Positions 48,160 through 61,495 of a stretch of 64,000 bases of DNA are shown one piece after another. Under the pieces are notes generated by a model. The model was not told where the DNA came from and ran no database searches. It worked only from the letters and a program-made list of their open reading frames with translations. The first letter of the stretch is position 1. Each line of letters begins with the position of its first letter. Origin of the DNA: Hysterium pulicare CBS 123377 (lineage: Eukaryota; Ascomycota; Dothideomycetes; Hysteriales; Hysteriaceae); NCBI GenBank assembly GCA_000467715.1, contig AJFK01000597.1, positions 186,001-250,000 on the forward strand, written 5' to 3'. The translations under genes and the position numbers were made by a program.

Positions 48160-48866
48160 TATACTTCATCATTGGTCGACTACGATCGTGTTCACCTTGG
48201 AATGCAGCACGGCGTCGAGTTGGATGTACTATGGGTACAATTGGGTAAGAGGCAAGAAAAATTATAAATGCCGTTGTTTAAACATTATTATCCATTTTTC
48301 CGCATCTTCCTAATGTGACAGGTAAGAATGACTACTAATCTAACAACCTACACTGGGTGTAATAACTCGATAAAGTCCAGGCTGCGCATCAGCCCCGTGA
48401 TGACTCTTCTTGCTGTCCGCATAGCCCAATTGAGCTTCGTGATGCGGTTCTAAAGGCATATCTAGCCCTTAGCGGACCTTGGTGTTATCCGTTGCATAGC
48501 CACATATTTTGCGATATGCAGGAAAAGTGAAGCTAAAAGCTACAAAATATTACATCCGTTATTATCTTTTTCACCCGAACTCTACAGATACACTTTCGAT
48601 GCTTCCGGCTACGGAACATGCTACTGTAGTTTGTCGTACTCTTACTTATTAGGTTCGCAAGTTTGTTTAGAAGTTGCAAAGCCGCATTTTAGACCGAGCT
48701 AATATGGGTTCGGCGAAGTCACAAGAATGAAAGCTTTACGGTCTCAGCAATGACAAGGCAAGGAAAGGTCCTCAAAAACTTCGTCTGTTCATCCAAAGAC
48801 ACCCATCCATAATATACGCGAAAAGCCTGTATCCAAGCATCTCCATTCACTCCCGAAGCCATAGTT
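48160..48866. other. intergenic region, nothing recognised
   Basis: About 700 bp between the Cdt2-like gene and the damaged F-box-like locus. No gene seen. Confidence 0.5.
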
Positions 48867-50380
48867 CTATATGTTTAGATGAGGTGGCGTGCGCCGTTCC
48901 TCACACGCCTTCTCGCATTCAGAGCAAAGACATGCCGAACGAGAGTATCCAGCCTTCCAAGGCTTCGTATACCAATCCACGTCATCAGCAATAGCATCCA
49001 TCGGCTCAGGCAGGAAGGTCGCGAAATAATCCAACGCCGCTTCCTCCGCTTGCTCATTCAGCACCTGAATATAGTCCAAACTCTACAGCGATGACTGGAA
49101 AGGTCCTTTATTGCAAATAGGATAAGCGATTTCCCTGAGCCACTCTGCAAGCCGGGGTTCAGAGAAGTCCCAGAGAGCAAATATGGGATCGTTCGATCAA
49201 GACGCTACTCTCTTTACCGAATGGAAGTCATGGCGGCCCTTCAAGGCGAAAAGACGAAGATCAGTGACATAACTCATCATATCAGGCTCCTCGTAAGCCA
49301 TCGCACGGAGCTTTTTTAGGCGATCGCAACCCGGTTTCTCTACGGTCACAGGAACAGTAGATGCCAACCAGACCATTATCTCGAACTTAGTGATTAGCTC
49401 GCGGTGGCGAATGCAGTCCAGTGTCTTCCTACAGGCGTTGTCCAGTGCGTTATGGTGCTTCAACAGGCGAGGAGTGACCAACGTCCCTTGCTGAATGTGG
49501 TTGTGGGCTTCGTCTTTAATCTTGTTGTAGTTGAACCTAACTCCTCGTACACGTGCGCGAAACCCTTCCTCACGACTGATTCTCTCCGCTTCCTGATTGT
49601 TGATGTATTTCAAGCCGAGATCGTAATTGGCGCTCTCGCATTGCCATTCAATGAGTTCAGCGAAGGCCACCACTGCATCAGTGGTCCAAAGCCCCGATTG
49701 CGTGATTTGAGAGGTGTAGAAGAATATGCCCGGATTTTCTATCCTATGAAACAGGCACCATAGTTCTTTAGGATCGTCGCAGCCGAGGCAGCGAAGGTCA
49801 AATGCGGGATATTGCTTGAAGTCGATGTGTACAACGTTGAGCCACTGGAACCCATAGTTGTTCCACGAGTCAAAGACGGCTCCCCAAGATCGCAATTCTT
49901 GATTGATCAGCTGCTCGTCTTTGGCGTAAGGCAAAGAGTCAAAGTCTGCTTGGTCCACGGCGACTCCTTTTGTGAGGAATAAAGCATTGACTCCGAACAC
50001 TATACTTCTGAGTAGCATGCTCCGATTCTTGTCGAGGCCTGGATGGCGCATGAACCTATTGAAGTCGTGGGCGGAGGGAAACCCAAACGTGTTTTGGCCG
50101 TAAAAGATGCCGTGAGACTCCCAATAGATCTGGGAACACGTTAACAGCAGGCGCGGTAGGACTCGTTTCTCCTACTTCGACCCACTCTGGCGCGCGAGTT
50201 TGGAACAACGAGCATACCAAGGTCGATCAATGCTGCCTTATAGATCATAATACGGATCTCAATTGGTAGACTAAGAAAGCTTCCCGGTTGCGAAATCCTC
50301 GACGCTTCTGTCCTTGGTTCTGAAAATTCCGGTGATGGATTCACATAAGTCGAGTTCATGAACATGTCTTCTACCCTCAT
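48867..50380 (-). pseudogene. probable F-box-like domain gene, broken
   Basis: From ATG 50380 a frame encodes MRVEDMFMNSTYVNPSPEF and the F-box-like start FLSLPIEIRIMIYKAALID. It stops soon after (50141). Coding resumes one frame over with RLLLTCSQIYWESHGIFYGQ and FGFPSAHDFNRFMRHPGL, the usual continuation of this large fungal family, and runs to a TGA at 49197-49199. Beyond that stop the same frame stays protein-like (NDPIFALWDFSEPRLAEWL), meets a TAG at 49083-49085, then continues to 48867 (EEAALDYFATFLPEPMDAIA; CLCSECEKACEE). This suggests one frame change and two in-frame stops in a single gene. A very short intron (about 38 bp) could explain the frame change alone. The family recruits targets to SCF-type ligases or is uncharacterised. 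Confidence 0.6.
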
Positions 50381-51505
50381 CGTCCAATGGTAGGACGGAA
50401 TATGGATTCGAATTCGACATCGTGCACTGCGGAAACAAATGCTCTCGGAAGAGTAGCTAGGTTGACTCCGGGCTGGCAGCAATTCTGTTTCGTCCGGGTG
50501 GTATGGTGCGGGTCGTAAGAGAAAGCAGATTCGAAGACATACGGTCGGAAAGAGATAAAATCATGTGAACACTACAATCAGAGTGAATTGCACCCTCACT
50601 CACAAAACTGCCGTGCGATTGCCGGGTTTCTAACGTTTGTTCATTGGCGCAAGTGCCATAATCTCAGATTCACATTGGACCGCCATGGAATCACACAGGT
50701 AATCGAGTCTACCATTCATGTGTGCGAACCACTGATGCACTGGCGACCAGACATGTGCTGCTGAGAAGTCGTGTATCAAGAGTACTCAGTGGTCAATATT
50801 GTACTCGATAAGTTTATAGATTAGCTAGATTGTTAGTGACATGACATATGGAATGTCCGATGGAATGTCCGTTGGAAAATTGGTCTCCCATGAGTATTCT
50901 CGACATCTTCAACTGCCGTTGAATTAGGAGCAATTGTTTTCTCGCCTCTGGATTCGACAGATAGGCATATTGAAGGTGAATGTGGCACCCGTCGAGATTG
51001 GCTCTCATCTAGCGAAGGTTGCTCACGTAGCGGTAGGTGTTTCACCAGATCTTAAGGGAAGTTCGCTGATATTTGCTGGCTTGACATAATGTACAAACAA
51101 TTCCAAAGATGGTCCCTTTCCGGAAAGGATAGGGGCTTCGCTGACGTAGAACATGGTGGCTCATGGTGAAAGCTTACCTCTAATGTGCTGTCAAATGGAG
51201 TGCTATTTTGAAATTCTATGAGGAAGATCGAGGATTGAAGAAGACTGTGGGAGGTTGAGTGAGGTTCGAGAACAAGCATTGGGCCAGCGCCAATCAGTGG
51301 CGCTGGTGGCGCAACTAGCGGATTCCTGGAGCCTTCTGCGCGGTGCCTGCATCTGCTCACGAGAGCCTACGAATGCGCCCATTCACTGTCTTACTTCTTA
51401 TTAGAACCCTCTCTGTTACTTAACGACTGCCATTCTTTTGGAACGAATATACACCATCTTCTTGTACTCACAACCACTGTATTATATCATTCTTTTACTA
51501 TCAAC
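50381..51505. other. intergenic region before DOT1
   Basis: About 1.1 kb. A short direct repeat (GGAATGTCC twice, near 50850-50880) lies within. The last 120 bp before DOT1 are C/T-rich. No gene seen; minus-strand open frames lack motifs. Confidence 0.5.
50850..50880. repeat. tandem duplication of a GATGGAATGTCC-like unit
   Basis: Two close copies of about 12 bp (ATGGAATGTCCG, then ATGGAATGTCCG with a T/G change after) lie end to end in intergenic DNA. Confidence 0.6.
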
Positions 51506-52993
51506 ATGTTTAGTAACTTCAAACCAAAAATACGCACTGTATCGGTGCCTCAAACGAAACCGCCTGTCAAACCCTCAACCACAGAACGCAAGTCGAACTC
51601 AACGTCCTTGACAACTACGTCAAAAACCAAATCACTTCAAAAGAGTCTCGAGCAAAAGCCCTCCCGACCCCATATGAATGGCGATGCGAACAGGCTGCAA
51701 CCACCCGAGAAGCAGACACCCGAGAGGAGGCAGTCGTTAGCCGTCAAGCAACCAAATCGCAAGCGCAAAGCAAATACCCCAACAACTCCACAGTTTGCGT
51801 CTAGTAGTAGCGAAGCGGATTCAGATAATGACGTCTCAAGAAAGAGACAGAAGACGAGCTCCTCCATCGAGCCCGACAATAGGAAGACGCTGGAGCCTGA
51901 TCCTAAGAGACGCATACGGGATGTGGACAATAGGGGAGAAGAACTCAAAATGATACACGGAGCGGATATGACCGGAGACGAACATGCGAAGGAGTTCAAA
52001 ACCGTGTTCTCTGGTGACGAAGAAAAGTTCGTCGTCCAACTACAATACCCAAGTCCCTCGCCACCGGAGCGTTTCGAGATAGTCACAACGCGCGATCCTT
52101 CGGGGTGGGATCCGATCAAAGACATCGAGTTTACGATCGAAGAGATCATAATGAACTACCTTCCTCTTTCGGCCTCTGCCACTCTCCAGTCCGAGACTTC
52201 AGGGATTGTTCGATTGCTGAAGCGCGCTGTGACCAAAAACTCTCCAGCGGACTACAAGAGCGCCCTCGCAGACTTCAACATCCTCATTAAGGAGTCTCTA
52301 GATACCACCATACCTTCCATTCTTGACAATATGCAGAGCATACCACTCTCCCTTGTCAAGCGCATCCTCGCCCAAGTTTATTTGCGCACTGTATCACCCA
52401 AGGCACACCTCCTTCGGCGCGTCAAAGATAAAGCAAACACATACGGCGAGCTCTTACCTCCTTTTATACATGCCATCTTCAATCAGACTCGCCTCAATTC
52501 CTCTTGCGTGTTCGTGGACTTGGGTTCGGGAGTTGGTAACGTAGTCTTGCAATCCGCACTACAAACGGGCGCCGAGAGTTGGGGCATTGAAATCATGCCC
52601 ACTCCTGCTCAGTTTGCGGACGATCAGGCGGCTGAAATCGAAGCACGAGCTAAGCTCTGGAACATTAGCTTAGGACCAATCCACCTCCTCCACGGCAGTT
52701 TCCTCGAGTCTCCAAAAATCGATTCCGTGCTTAGGCGTGCTGATGTTGTCCTAGTAAACAACAAAGTCTTCAAGCAGGAATTAAACGCGGCATTGCTTGA
52801 CAAATTCCTGGATCTGAAAGAGGGGTGTAGAGTTGTGAGTCTGGAATCGTTCACTGCCGGGTACAAACAGGGGACCAGAAATGAGCAAAGCATAGCGAGC
52901 TTGTTTGAAGACGAGAAATATGAGTCTGGTACTCAGAGCGTTAGTTGGGCTGGGGAGAGTGTCGATTACTACATTGCTACGAAGGTGAGGTAG
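51506..52993 (+). CDS. DOT1: histone H3-K79 methyltransferase Dot1
   Basis: A single exon of 495 aa starts at ATG 51506. A basic, Ser/Thr/Pro-rich N-terminus (about 150 residues, with RKRKANTPTTPQ and RKRQKTSSS) could bind DNA or nucleosomes. The catalytic half has the Dot1 features: helices with DFNILIKESLDTTIPS, YGELLPPFIHAIFNQTRL, the S-adenosylmethionine motif VFVDLGSGVGNVVLQSAL at about residues 335-352, GIEIMPTPAQFADDQA, VVLVNNKVFKQELN (the NN motif) and DLKEGCRVVSLESF. Dot1 methylates H3 lysine 79 on nucleosomes, a mark linked to telomeric silencing, checkpoint control and transcription elongation. It is a non-SET enzyme. No defect is seen. Confidence 0.95.
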   Translation: MFSNFKPKIRTVSVPQTKPPVKPSTTERKSNSTSLTTTSKTKSLQKSLEQKPSRPHMNGDANRLQPPEKQTPERRQSLAVKQPNRKRKANTPTTPQFASSSSEADSDNDVSRKRQKTSSSIEPDNRKTLEPDPKRRIRDVDNRGEELKMIHGADMTGDEHAKEFKTVFSGDEEKFVVQLQYPSPSPPERFEIVTTRDPSGWDPIKDIEFTIEEIIMNYLPLSASATLQSETSGIVRLLKRAVTKNSPADYKSALADFNILIKESLDTTIPSILDNMQSIPLSLVKRILAQVYLRTVSPKAHLLRRVKDKANTYGELLPPFIHAIFNQTRLNSSCVFVDLGSGVGNVVLQSALQTGAESWGIEIMPTPAQFADDQAAEIEARAKLWNISLGPIHLLHGSFLESPKIDSVLRRADVVLVNNKVFKQELNAALLDKFLDLKEGCRVVSLESFTAGYKQGTRNEQSIASLFEDEKYESGTQSVSWAGESVDYYIATKVR

Positions 52994-53483
52994 GCAGATT
53001 TCCGGCTCTACTCCTGGGTGTCAGAAAAGAATCTCGGCAAGGCATTTTGGTCAAATACGTTTGTAGCGGGTGGTTTGATGAGATATGAGTTTTGGAGATT
53101 TATTTGAGGCCGTATATCCGCTTCCTAGAGCGGACTGAGTTGACACGGACTGGACTGTCGTAAACATCCATTAGCTACCTCATATGAGGTACATTATCCA
53201 TACTTCAACATATCATTTATACAATCTACACCAGAACAGACTGGTTCATACAATGTGTGACTACGTAACTCACGGCCTCCATATTTAACATGCAACGCAG
53301 ATGACTTCCACATCTGGTCTAGGTAGACCCCGAGACCCTGTCATTCGCCCCTCTACGTCAATGGTCACTAGCTCCATCCAACTTCAACACCATGCAAGAG
53401 TTCCCACCAACTTTCTCCTGCATCTCCTCAGTTATTAACTCCCGTTCTCTTCGTCAACTCCGCCAGCTTCTCTTCTCCATTTA
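52994..53483. other. intergenic stretch, nothing recognised
   Basis: 490 bp between DOT1 and the next plus-strand gene, holding the 3' UTR of one and the leader of the other. Confidence 0.5.
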
Positions 53484-54704
53484 ATGTCCTCAAAACCTCA
53501 TTCCCCAGGTCCTGTAGCACCATCATCAACAGTACCAATAGCATCCCACCGACCCAGAAAGCTCGCTTTGCACACCGAAACGCCAGAGGGAAGACCAGGA
53601 TCCGCAGGCGGAATTCAGCTTCATTCGGAAAGAATGAGTACGCCTGCAGCACCTGCATCAAAAGTTACTTCCACCAAAGATACAACCACAGGACCAAACA
53701 GACGCCGGAAACCAAGGAAGCTAAATAAAGAGCCAGCACCATCTCAAGATGGGCCCGTTATCCCTGGAACCAAAGATTCCGAAGCTCCGACCGCAGTCCA
53801 CGAGCTGGAGGCTCTAAAGTCTCGCGTCAGAGGTTTAGAAGCGAAGGTGGAGGAACTATACCAAGGGAATACAAGTGGATCAGGACGCTCGCCCAGAAGA
53901 AGAGGGAAAGGGAAAAAAGGCTCTACGCAACAGGTTCCCACTATATCTTCCGTCGCTGCGGTTGAATCTGTAGAGGGCGAACCAGAAGTTGAAGAAGTCA
54001 CTGGTGATGACGATGTAGAGCTCCGACGTCTGGAAGGCGAACTTGAGAACGCTCGACAGGACCTCGCTGCTTACCGTCCTCCTCGCCAACGCCAACGGCC
54101 CAGACCGAAAGCTTCGGCGTCTGATGACTATATTGAGGAGATTCCGAGGGATGCACCTGGTACGGAGAGTACGACCGAAAAAGGAAAACAAGTCACGCTC
54201 GCGGGTAGCTATCGTATCCCCCTGCCTGCTTCCGTCAGCATGAAGGATGTGAAAACCATTCAATCCGGCATCGAGAGTGCACAGAATGTAGCAAAGGGTT
54301 TCCTAGAGCAACGTAGATTACAGCAAGCCCAACAACCTCGCGGACAGTCTCAAAAGGGAGCAACGGGCGGAGCAAAAGCCCCACCTAGGGGAGGAGGAGC
54401 CCCAAGAGCGGGAGCTGGCAGGGGCGAAGGCGGCATTAGTACCGAACAGCAGGGTCAGAGCTGGGGTGAATGGTTTGGTGCATATAGTATGACCCTTTCT
54501 CGCGCTGTCAAGAACATTGAAGCCGAAGCTGCGATTGAGTCGGCTTCGAAGCCGAAGACGGCTAAGAGACCTATTCAAGGGCCTAGGACGACGAGTGCAC
54601 CTGGTACTGCGGCTGGGAAGGGAAGGAACCCAGGTACGAGACCTCCGCTGCGAACCAAGGAAGCGAGGCTAAGTGATGAGCAGGTTGAGACTTTGATGTC
54701 ATAG
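53484..54704 (+). CDS. unrecognised disordered protein with a coiled coil
   Basis: A single exon of 406 aa starts at ATG 53484 (MSSKPHSPGPVAPSS). The protein is Pro/Ser/Gly/Arg-rich. A short coiled coil lies at about residues 106-128 (AVHELEALKSRVRGLEAKVEELY), then a basic stretch (RSPRRRGKGKKG), an acidic one (EGEPEVEEVTGDDDVELRRLE) and a Gly/Arg block (APPRGGGAPRAGAGRG). The segment SYRIPLPASVSMKDVKTIQSG and the C-terminal SWGEWFGAYSMTLSRAVKNIE look folded and helical and may be the conserved core. I recall similar fungal hypotheticals but no function. Confidence 0.72.
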   Translation: MSSKPHSPGPVAPSSTVPIASHRPRKLALHTETPEGRPGSAGGIQLHSERMSTPAAPASKVTSTKDTTTGPNRRRKPRKLNKEPAPSQDGPVIPGTKDSEAPTAVHELEALKSRVRGLEAKVEELYQGNTSGSGRSPRRRGKGKKGSTQQVPTISSVAAVESVEGEPEVEEVTGDDDVELRRLEGELENARQDLAAYRPPRQRQRPRPKASASDDYIEEIPRDAPGTESTTEKGKQVTLAGSYRIPLPASVSMKDVKTIQSGIESAQNVAKGFLEQRRLQQAQQPRGQSQKGATGGAKAPPRGGGAPRAGAGRGEGGISTEQQGQSWGEWFGAYSMTLSRAVKNIEAEAAIESASKPKTAKRPIQGPRTTSAPGTAAGKGRNPGTRPPLRTKEARLSDEQVETLMS

Positions 54705-55262
54705 AGATAGATGTTGGAGAGATGTGAATGGTTTTGTACTAGTACAATACGATATGAGCCTTGGATATTGGAAAAGTTGAGTTAGGGCATCAAGACGTGT
54801 AAAGGAGTTAACGAGATGAGTTCATGACCAGAAATAAAATACAATAAACGATTGGGTGTATTTTCAACCCAACGAGCGACCGTAAAAGTCACTGCTTGCT
54901 AAGCCTTTTCTGAATCCGACGCATTATTGTTCATACTGCCTGAGTCTGATCGGAGGAAGTAGATGTAATGCCCAAAGAGCCAGCACTCTACAGTAAATGA
55001 ACCAGAGTCAAAGTTATACTAGCATTTAACCTTAGTAGGATATCCTGTCTAACTACACCAACCACCAGAGCCGACCCTGACTAGGAAGCTTTCATGGTAG
55101 ACGTGTAAACTCCGCTATGCTGGAGGAATCCCATCTCTCCTTCGCTACTGTTTTGTACTCCAGGAAATGCAACACAGATGCCATAATACCAAACAAAAAT
55201 CAGAGATGAACAACGCCAAAATCAAAACCGTGTGGTACCAATGGTGTATAGAAGAAAGGCGG
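54705..55262. other. convergent intergenic region, nothing recognised
   Basis: About 560 bp, A/T-rich, holding the 3' UTRs of the flanking convergent genes. Confidence 0.5.
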
Positions 55263-55979
55263 TCAACCAATTCTACGCTTTGGCGCCGATCTCAAATAAT
55301 CTTCAATGCTCCACGGCACCCCTCGCACCAATGATATCGCCCCTGTCCAGATGTAAATCGTTGCTGCAATGATACGTGCCTTGTCGTTGGATAGATTGAT
55401 TCCAACTTCCCGGATGTCTTTTTCATGTAGGTCCATTCCAACATATTGGTCGATTTTCTCGGATTCAGCTTGACTGAATCCTAGTAAAAGCATCCCGTGA
55501 ACTTTGGCATTTGAATCCTTTGAAGGAAGTAAGCCGGGCCGGTTAGCATGCTGAATTGTGAACTGGATGTGGTGTTTGAGAACAGCCGGAGTCATCTTCT
55601 GCGCGAGGCTTGCGATATCGGAGCTCCCTACAGCAATGCCTACCACCGAGGGTAACATAAGCGGTCCGGACACGAAGATTGGAACCTCTCCTTTGGAAAT
55701 GAATCTGCCGATGTCTTTCTCCGTGAATCGGTGGCCCAGAGCCATTCGATAGAACTGGTATTTGGCATCGCTCGAGGGCTCGACTGCAGTGGATTCTGCG
55801 TGTAGCTGAGCTGAACGATGGTCGTGCTTGATATCGTGAGCGGCCTCTGGTCGGGGACAACACTTATACAGGCAGTACAGTAGAAGTTGTGCAACAAGTA
55901 GCAGCGAAGGAATCGAGACGCTCAGTAGTAGAGAGCGTAACAGACACTGCTCGGCAGTGGAGTGGAACAGCGCGAGCAT
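55263..55979 (-). CDS. AIG2-like (gamma-glutamylcyclotransferase-fold) protein with N-terminal membrane segment
   Basis: A single exon of 238 aa starts at ATG 55979. Residues about 14-38 form a strong hydrophobic segment (LLRSLLLSVSIPSLLLVAQL) followed by Cys/Tyr and Pro/Arg, suggesting a membrane anchor or signal. The AIG2/GGCT-like domain follows: VPIFVSGPLMLPSVVGIAV (the P-loop-like start, usually YGxL), MTPAVLKHHIQFTIQHANRPGLLPS, AKVHGMLLLGFSQAESEKIDQY, then AATIYIWTGAISLVRGVPWS. In the family an acidic residue in the E.Y or K.D region is catalytic; the matching residue here, within KIDQYVG, is shifted from the usual form. Many fungal members are uncharacterised. Activity on gamma-glutamyl amines or glutathione is only inferred. 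Confidence 0.75.
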   Translation of the reverse strand: MLALFHSTAEQCLLRSLLLSVSIPSLLLVAQLLLYCLYKCCPRPEAAHDIKHDHRSAQLHAESTAVEPSSDAKYQFYRMALGHRFTEKDIGRFISKGEVPIFVSGPLMLPSVVGIAVGSSDIASLAQKMTPAVLKHHIQFTIQHANRPGLLPSKDSNAKVHGMLLLGFSQAESEKIDQYVGMDLHEKDIREVGINLSNDKARIIAATIYIWTGAISLVRGVPWSIEDYLRSAPKRRIG

Positions 55980-56702
55980 GTCGAGAGTTGATGCCCTGAG
56001 TGTACAATGTCTTTCTCGGAGCCATAGGTAGACGCTCGTAGTTTGGTTACAATGTCAGTTTAATGTGAAGGGCACCCACAAGACCTGCTCAAACGTGAAT
56101 ATGGTCATGGTCGTGAAGCAGACGGATCGCCGTAGTGCAAAGTCTCATTCAAGGTGTCAAGGCGTCAAGATATTGCGAAGGTTGTGAATCTCCAGGCTGC
56201 CCTAATGGGCATAGCCGCATCGTGGTTACCTATCCAGGCACAATGTAGATCGCGAACCCTGCAAGGCAACAGATTCGATGGAAGCATTGTGGAATGAAGA
56301 GATGTTGTGACTGAAATGAGATACTGAAAGCATTTCAATGAATTGCAACGTGAACACAGTCGTTAGAGCGTGATGGGCCTTACAATCTGCAGTTCATTTC
56401 ATCACGGATTTGCAAGCAAAAAGGTGAGGTCCAGGAGTTTCGATGAGCTTCTTGAGGCGAGTCTGGGGCCAAGGCGCTAACGACGAGCGCGTCAGTTGCA
56501 ACCTAGCTTCAACCTTCACCAAGTCATTTCCAAGACAGAGCACTTAAAACCTACCTCCAAGCCTTCTCTCCTCCCCCATCATCCACCTCTATCTCCACAC
56601 CGCCTACCGGAAGCTCATCGCCTCTAAGCTTCAGGAAACCACTCCTACACAAGAACTGTTATCACTGTCTCTTTTACGCCCACACACACTCGTTCGCCAA
56701 AC
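55980..56702. other. divergent intergenic region before CDC48
   Basis: About 720 bp holding the promoter of the AIG2-like gene on the left and of CDC48 on the right. The last 200 bp are C/T-rich. No gene seen. Confidence 0.5.
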
Positions 56703-59468
<2,766 letters not shown>

Positions 59469-60088
59469 TTGTTTCGTCTGTGGAAGTCTGGATGCTTGGG
59501 TAAGGGATGTCCTCGAATGGCGCATACTACATTGATTTCCTTTTAAGGTGCGGACATAGTCATGGGAATAGACTGAGCCTAACATGTCACTGCTTTAACT
59601 GTTCTATCCTGAGACCTCTGCCAATGATGGATAACATGCATGCTGGGGCGGGGTAGCCGAAGTGTGCATAAGGCTTTTCTCGATGATGAATAATTTAGGA
59701 AATGAGATGCATATTTAAATTGATAGTTCTATTTGTGAAATGCAATATTCTGCGTGTTCTTTTGGCCGCTTGCTTAACTGCAATGAGTGGTCCTCATAAT
59801 GTGCCTTGCAGACAGCTATCAGTAATGAGCGCAGAAAAAGTGTTTATCGATCCCAGTACCAACATGCTTAAACGCCGTGAATCTACCATGGATATCTGAT
59901 TCGTACCACCTGAACGCCCGAAAACCCGGTATGCTTACTCCTTGGTCACATGCTTTTTACCTCCGCATGCTACCAGTAGGGGCTTTAGATCCACCATATG
60001 CTCGTCGTTACGGGACGAACCTTGTACTCGCAGCTCGTGTGCCCAGACTACCGCTCTCCTTTTCGTGTGCCCTGACCGCTGGGAGACG
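59469..60088. other. convergent intergenic region, nothing recognised
   Basis: 620 bp between the CDC48 stop and the end of the next minus-strand gene. It carries A/T-rich 3' UTR-like DNA. Confidence 0.5.
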
Positions 60089-60559
60089 CTAGTATTTCTC
60101 CTCGCCTTCTACAGCGATATCGCAGACCTTCTCCAATTCCCGCCTCACGACCCTCACGCCTTCTCGCACCGCCCTGTCCGGTATTCTGATCCCACCTTCC
60201 TCCACACTCCTCCCTTCTCCGTTCCCACTGACCCCACTATCCTTGTGTCCATTGATACCGTTTGTCGCAGCTGTTTCATTCCTCGTTGCCTCTAACCTGT
60301 CTACATTCGCTTCTTCCAGGACTCGCTCTATCACCTCTTTGTAATTTGTGCATTCGCCGCTTCGAAGGAGTTGCGTTATGTAGGAGCGCAGATTGCTCGT
60401 CCAGCCTGAGGCTTGCAGTTCGTGGGTTAGCGTTGCTTGGATGTTGGGAATGCCGGAGGAGGAGAGGAGGGCGGCGTAGAGGTTGTTTGTGAGGTTTCCG
60501 TTGAGGGGTTGGGAGGCGGTGGTGGGAGAGATTGTGATCGGTTTCGGATTGGAGGACAT
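60089..60559 (-). CDS. small unrecognised helical protein
   Basis: A single exon of 156 aa starts at ATG 60559 (MSSNPKPITISPTTASQP). A helical region follows (NNLYAALLSSSGIPNIQAT, then HELQASGWTSNLRSYITQL and YKEVIERVLEEANVD). A disordered middle rich in Asn, Gly and Ser (NGINGHKDSGVSGNGEG) separates it from a second helix (DRAVREGVRVVRRELEKVC). It has no signal or membrane segment. The order helix, linker, helix with a positively charged end resembles small subunits of nuclear complexes, but I cannot name one. It diverges from STE50, with 936 bp between their starts. Confidence 0.72.
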   Translation of the reverse strand: MSSNPKPITISPTTASQPLNGNLTNNLYAALLSSSGIPNIQATLTHELQASGWTSNLRSYITQLLRSGECTNYKEVIERVLEEANVDRLEATRNETAATNGINGHKDSGVSGNGEGRSVEEGGIRIPDRAVREGVRVVRRELEKVCDIAVEGEEKY

Positions 60560-61495
60560 TTTGGGTGTGGTGGTTGAAGGTTGAGAGAGTGAGTTTGGAT
60601 TGTATGTAGTGGATATGTAGCCAGCTATTTGGTGAATATAATTGTCCGGTGGGGTGTTTTGGTGAGGTGGTGAATAATTGAACGTAGATTAATGGTGAGA
60701 TTCGGCGATTTACAATAGCGAGACCCAACTCTACCAGGGAACAAGATGGTTGGCACGAGGAGATTGATACATGAACAATTGGTGGCCTAGTCGAATACTC
60801 CGTATTGAAGCTCGCATGCACTGTTCCTGACAATTCTTGGGGGATGGGAATCTTATTGTTCTACCCCAGACAATAGTCACGTGAAAGTGTCCGTGCGCAT
60901 TGCATTGAAAGACGACGAGTTGTGGTTGGTATTTAGACGCCCGAGCAAGGGAGGGCGCAGCAGTCCATGATACCAGCCAGACACCTCAACACCACCACTG
61001 CATACTCTTCTCTCGCATTTCCTCTCTCGGACCACCCTCTCCTGTCTGCGCGGATGCGCATTCTCGTGCTGCAGCCTCCCTGACGAGATTCAAGTGCTTC
61101 GTATTCAACCGCCGCCCTCCGCCTGCTTAACCGCCTTACCACCAGGCGCTCTGCCAACTTCCACCTCACAAATAGCCCCACGTTCCCACCACGCCTTGAA
61201 CCCTTCTGGTTCCGGTTTTACAATCTGACACAAGCGAGCGATCGACTCTTCTACCGTCCGCTGCACAGAAGGCACAGAAGGTCCGTCTTTGGGCAGTGTC
61301 AAGGCCTCGAAACAAGCCTTGACAATTTCGCTTCTGTCTCAGCAGGGTTCCGTCTTTACCACTGCAGCCAATCCATACCATCGCCATCCAAGACCTGCTA
61401 TCGACAGCTTTTGATAACGACGAGCTTCCCCTCAGTTGAGAACCTTCCTTGGCAGCTTCTTGCTCCTGTGAAGGATTCTCATAGCTCCACCGCCC
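60560..61495. other. divergent region upstream of STE50
   Basis: About 940 bp. The segment from 61030 to 61490 is C/T-rich, consistent with a long STE50 leader. Minus-strand open frames in it are GC-rich shadows without motifs. Confidence 0.5.

Noticed and set aside
60933-61387. Overlapping minus-strand open frames before STE50
   Set aside because: They sit in the C/T-rich STE50 leader, carry no motif, and the several frames are mutually exclusive.
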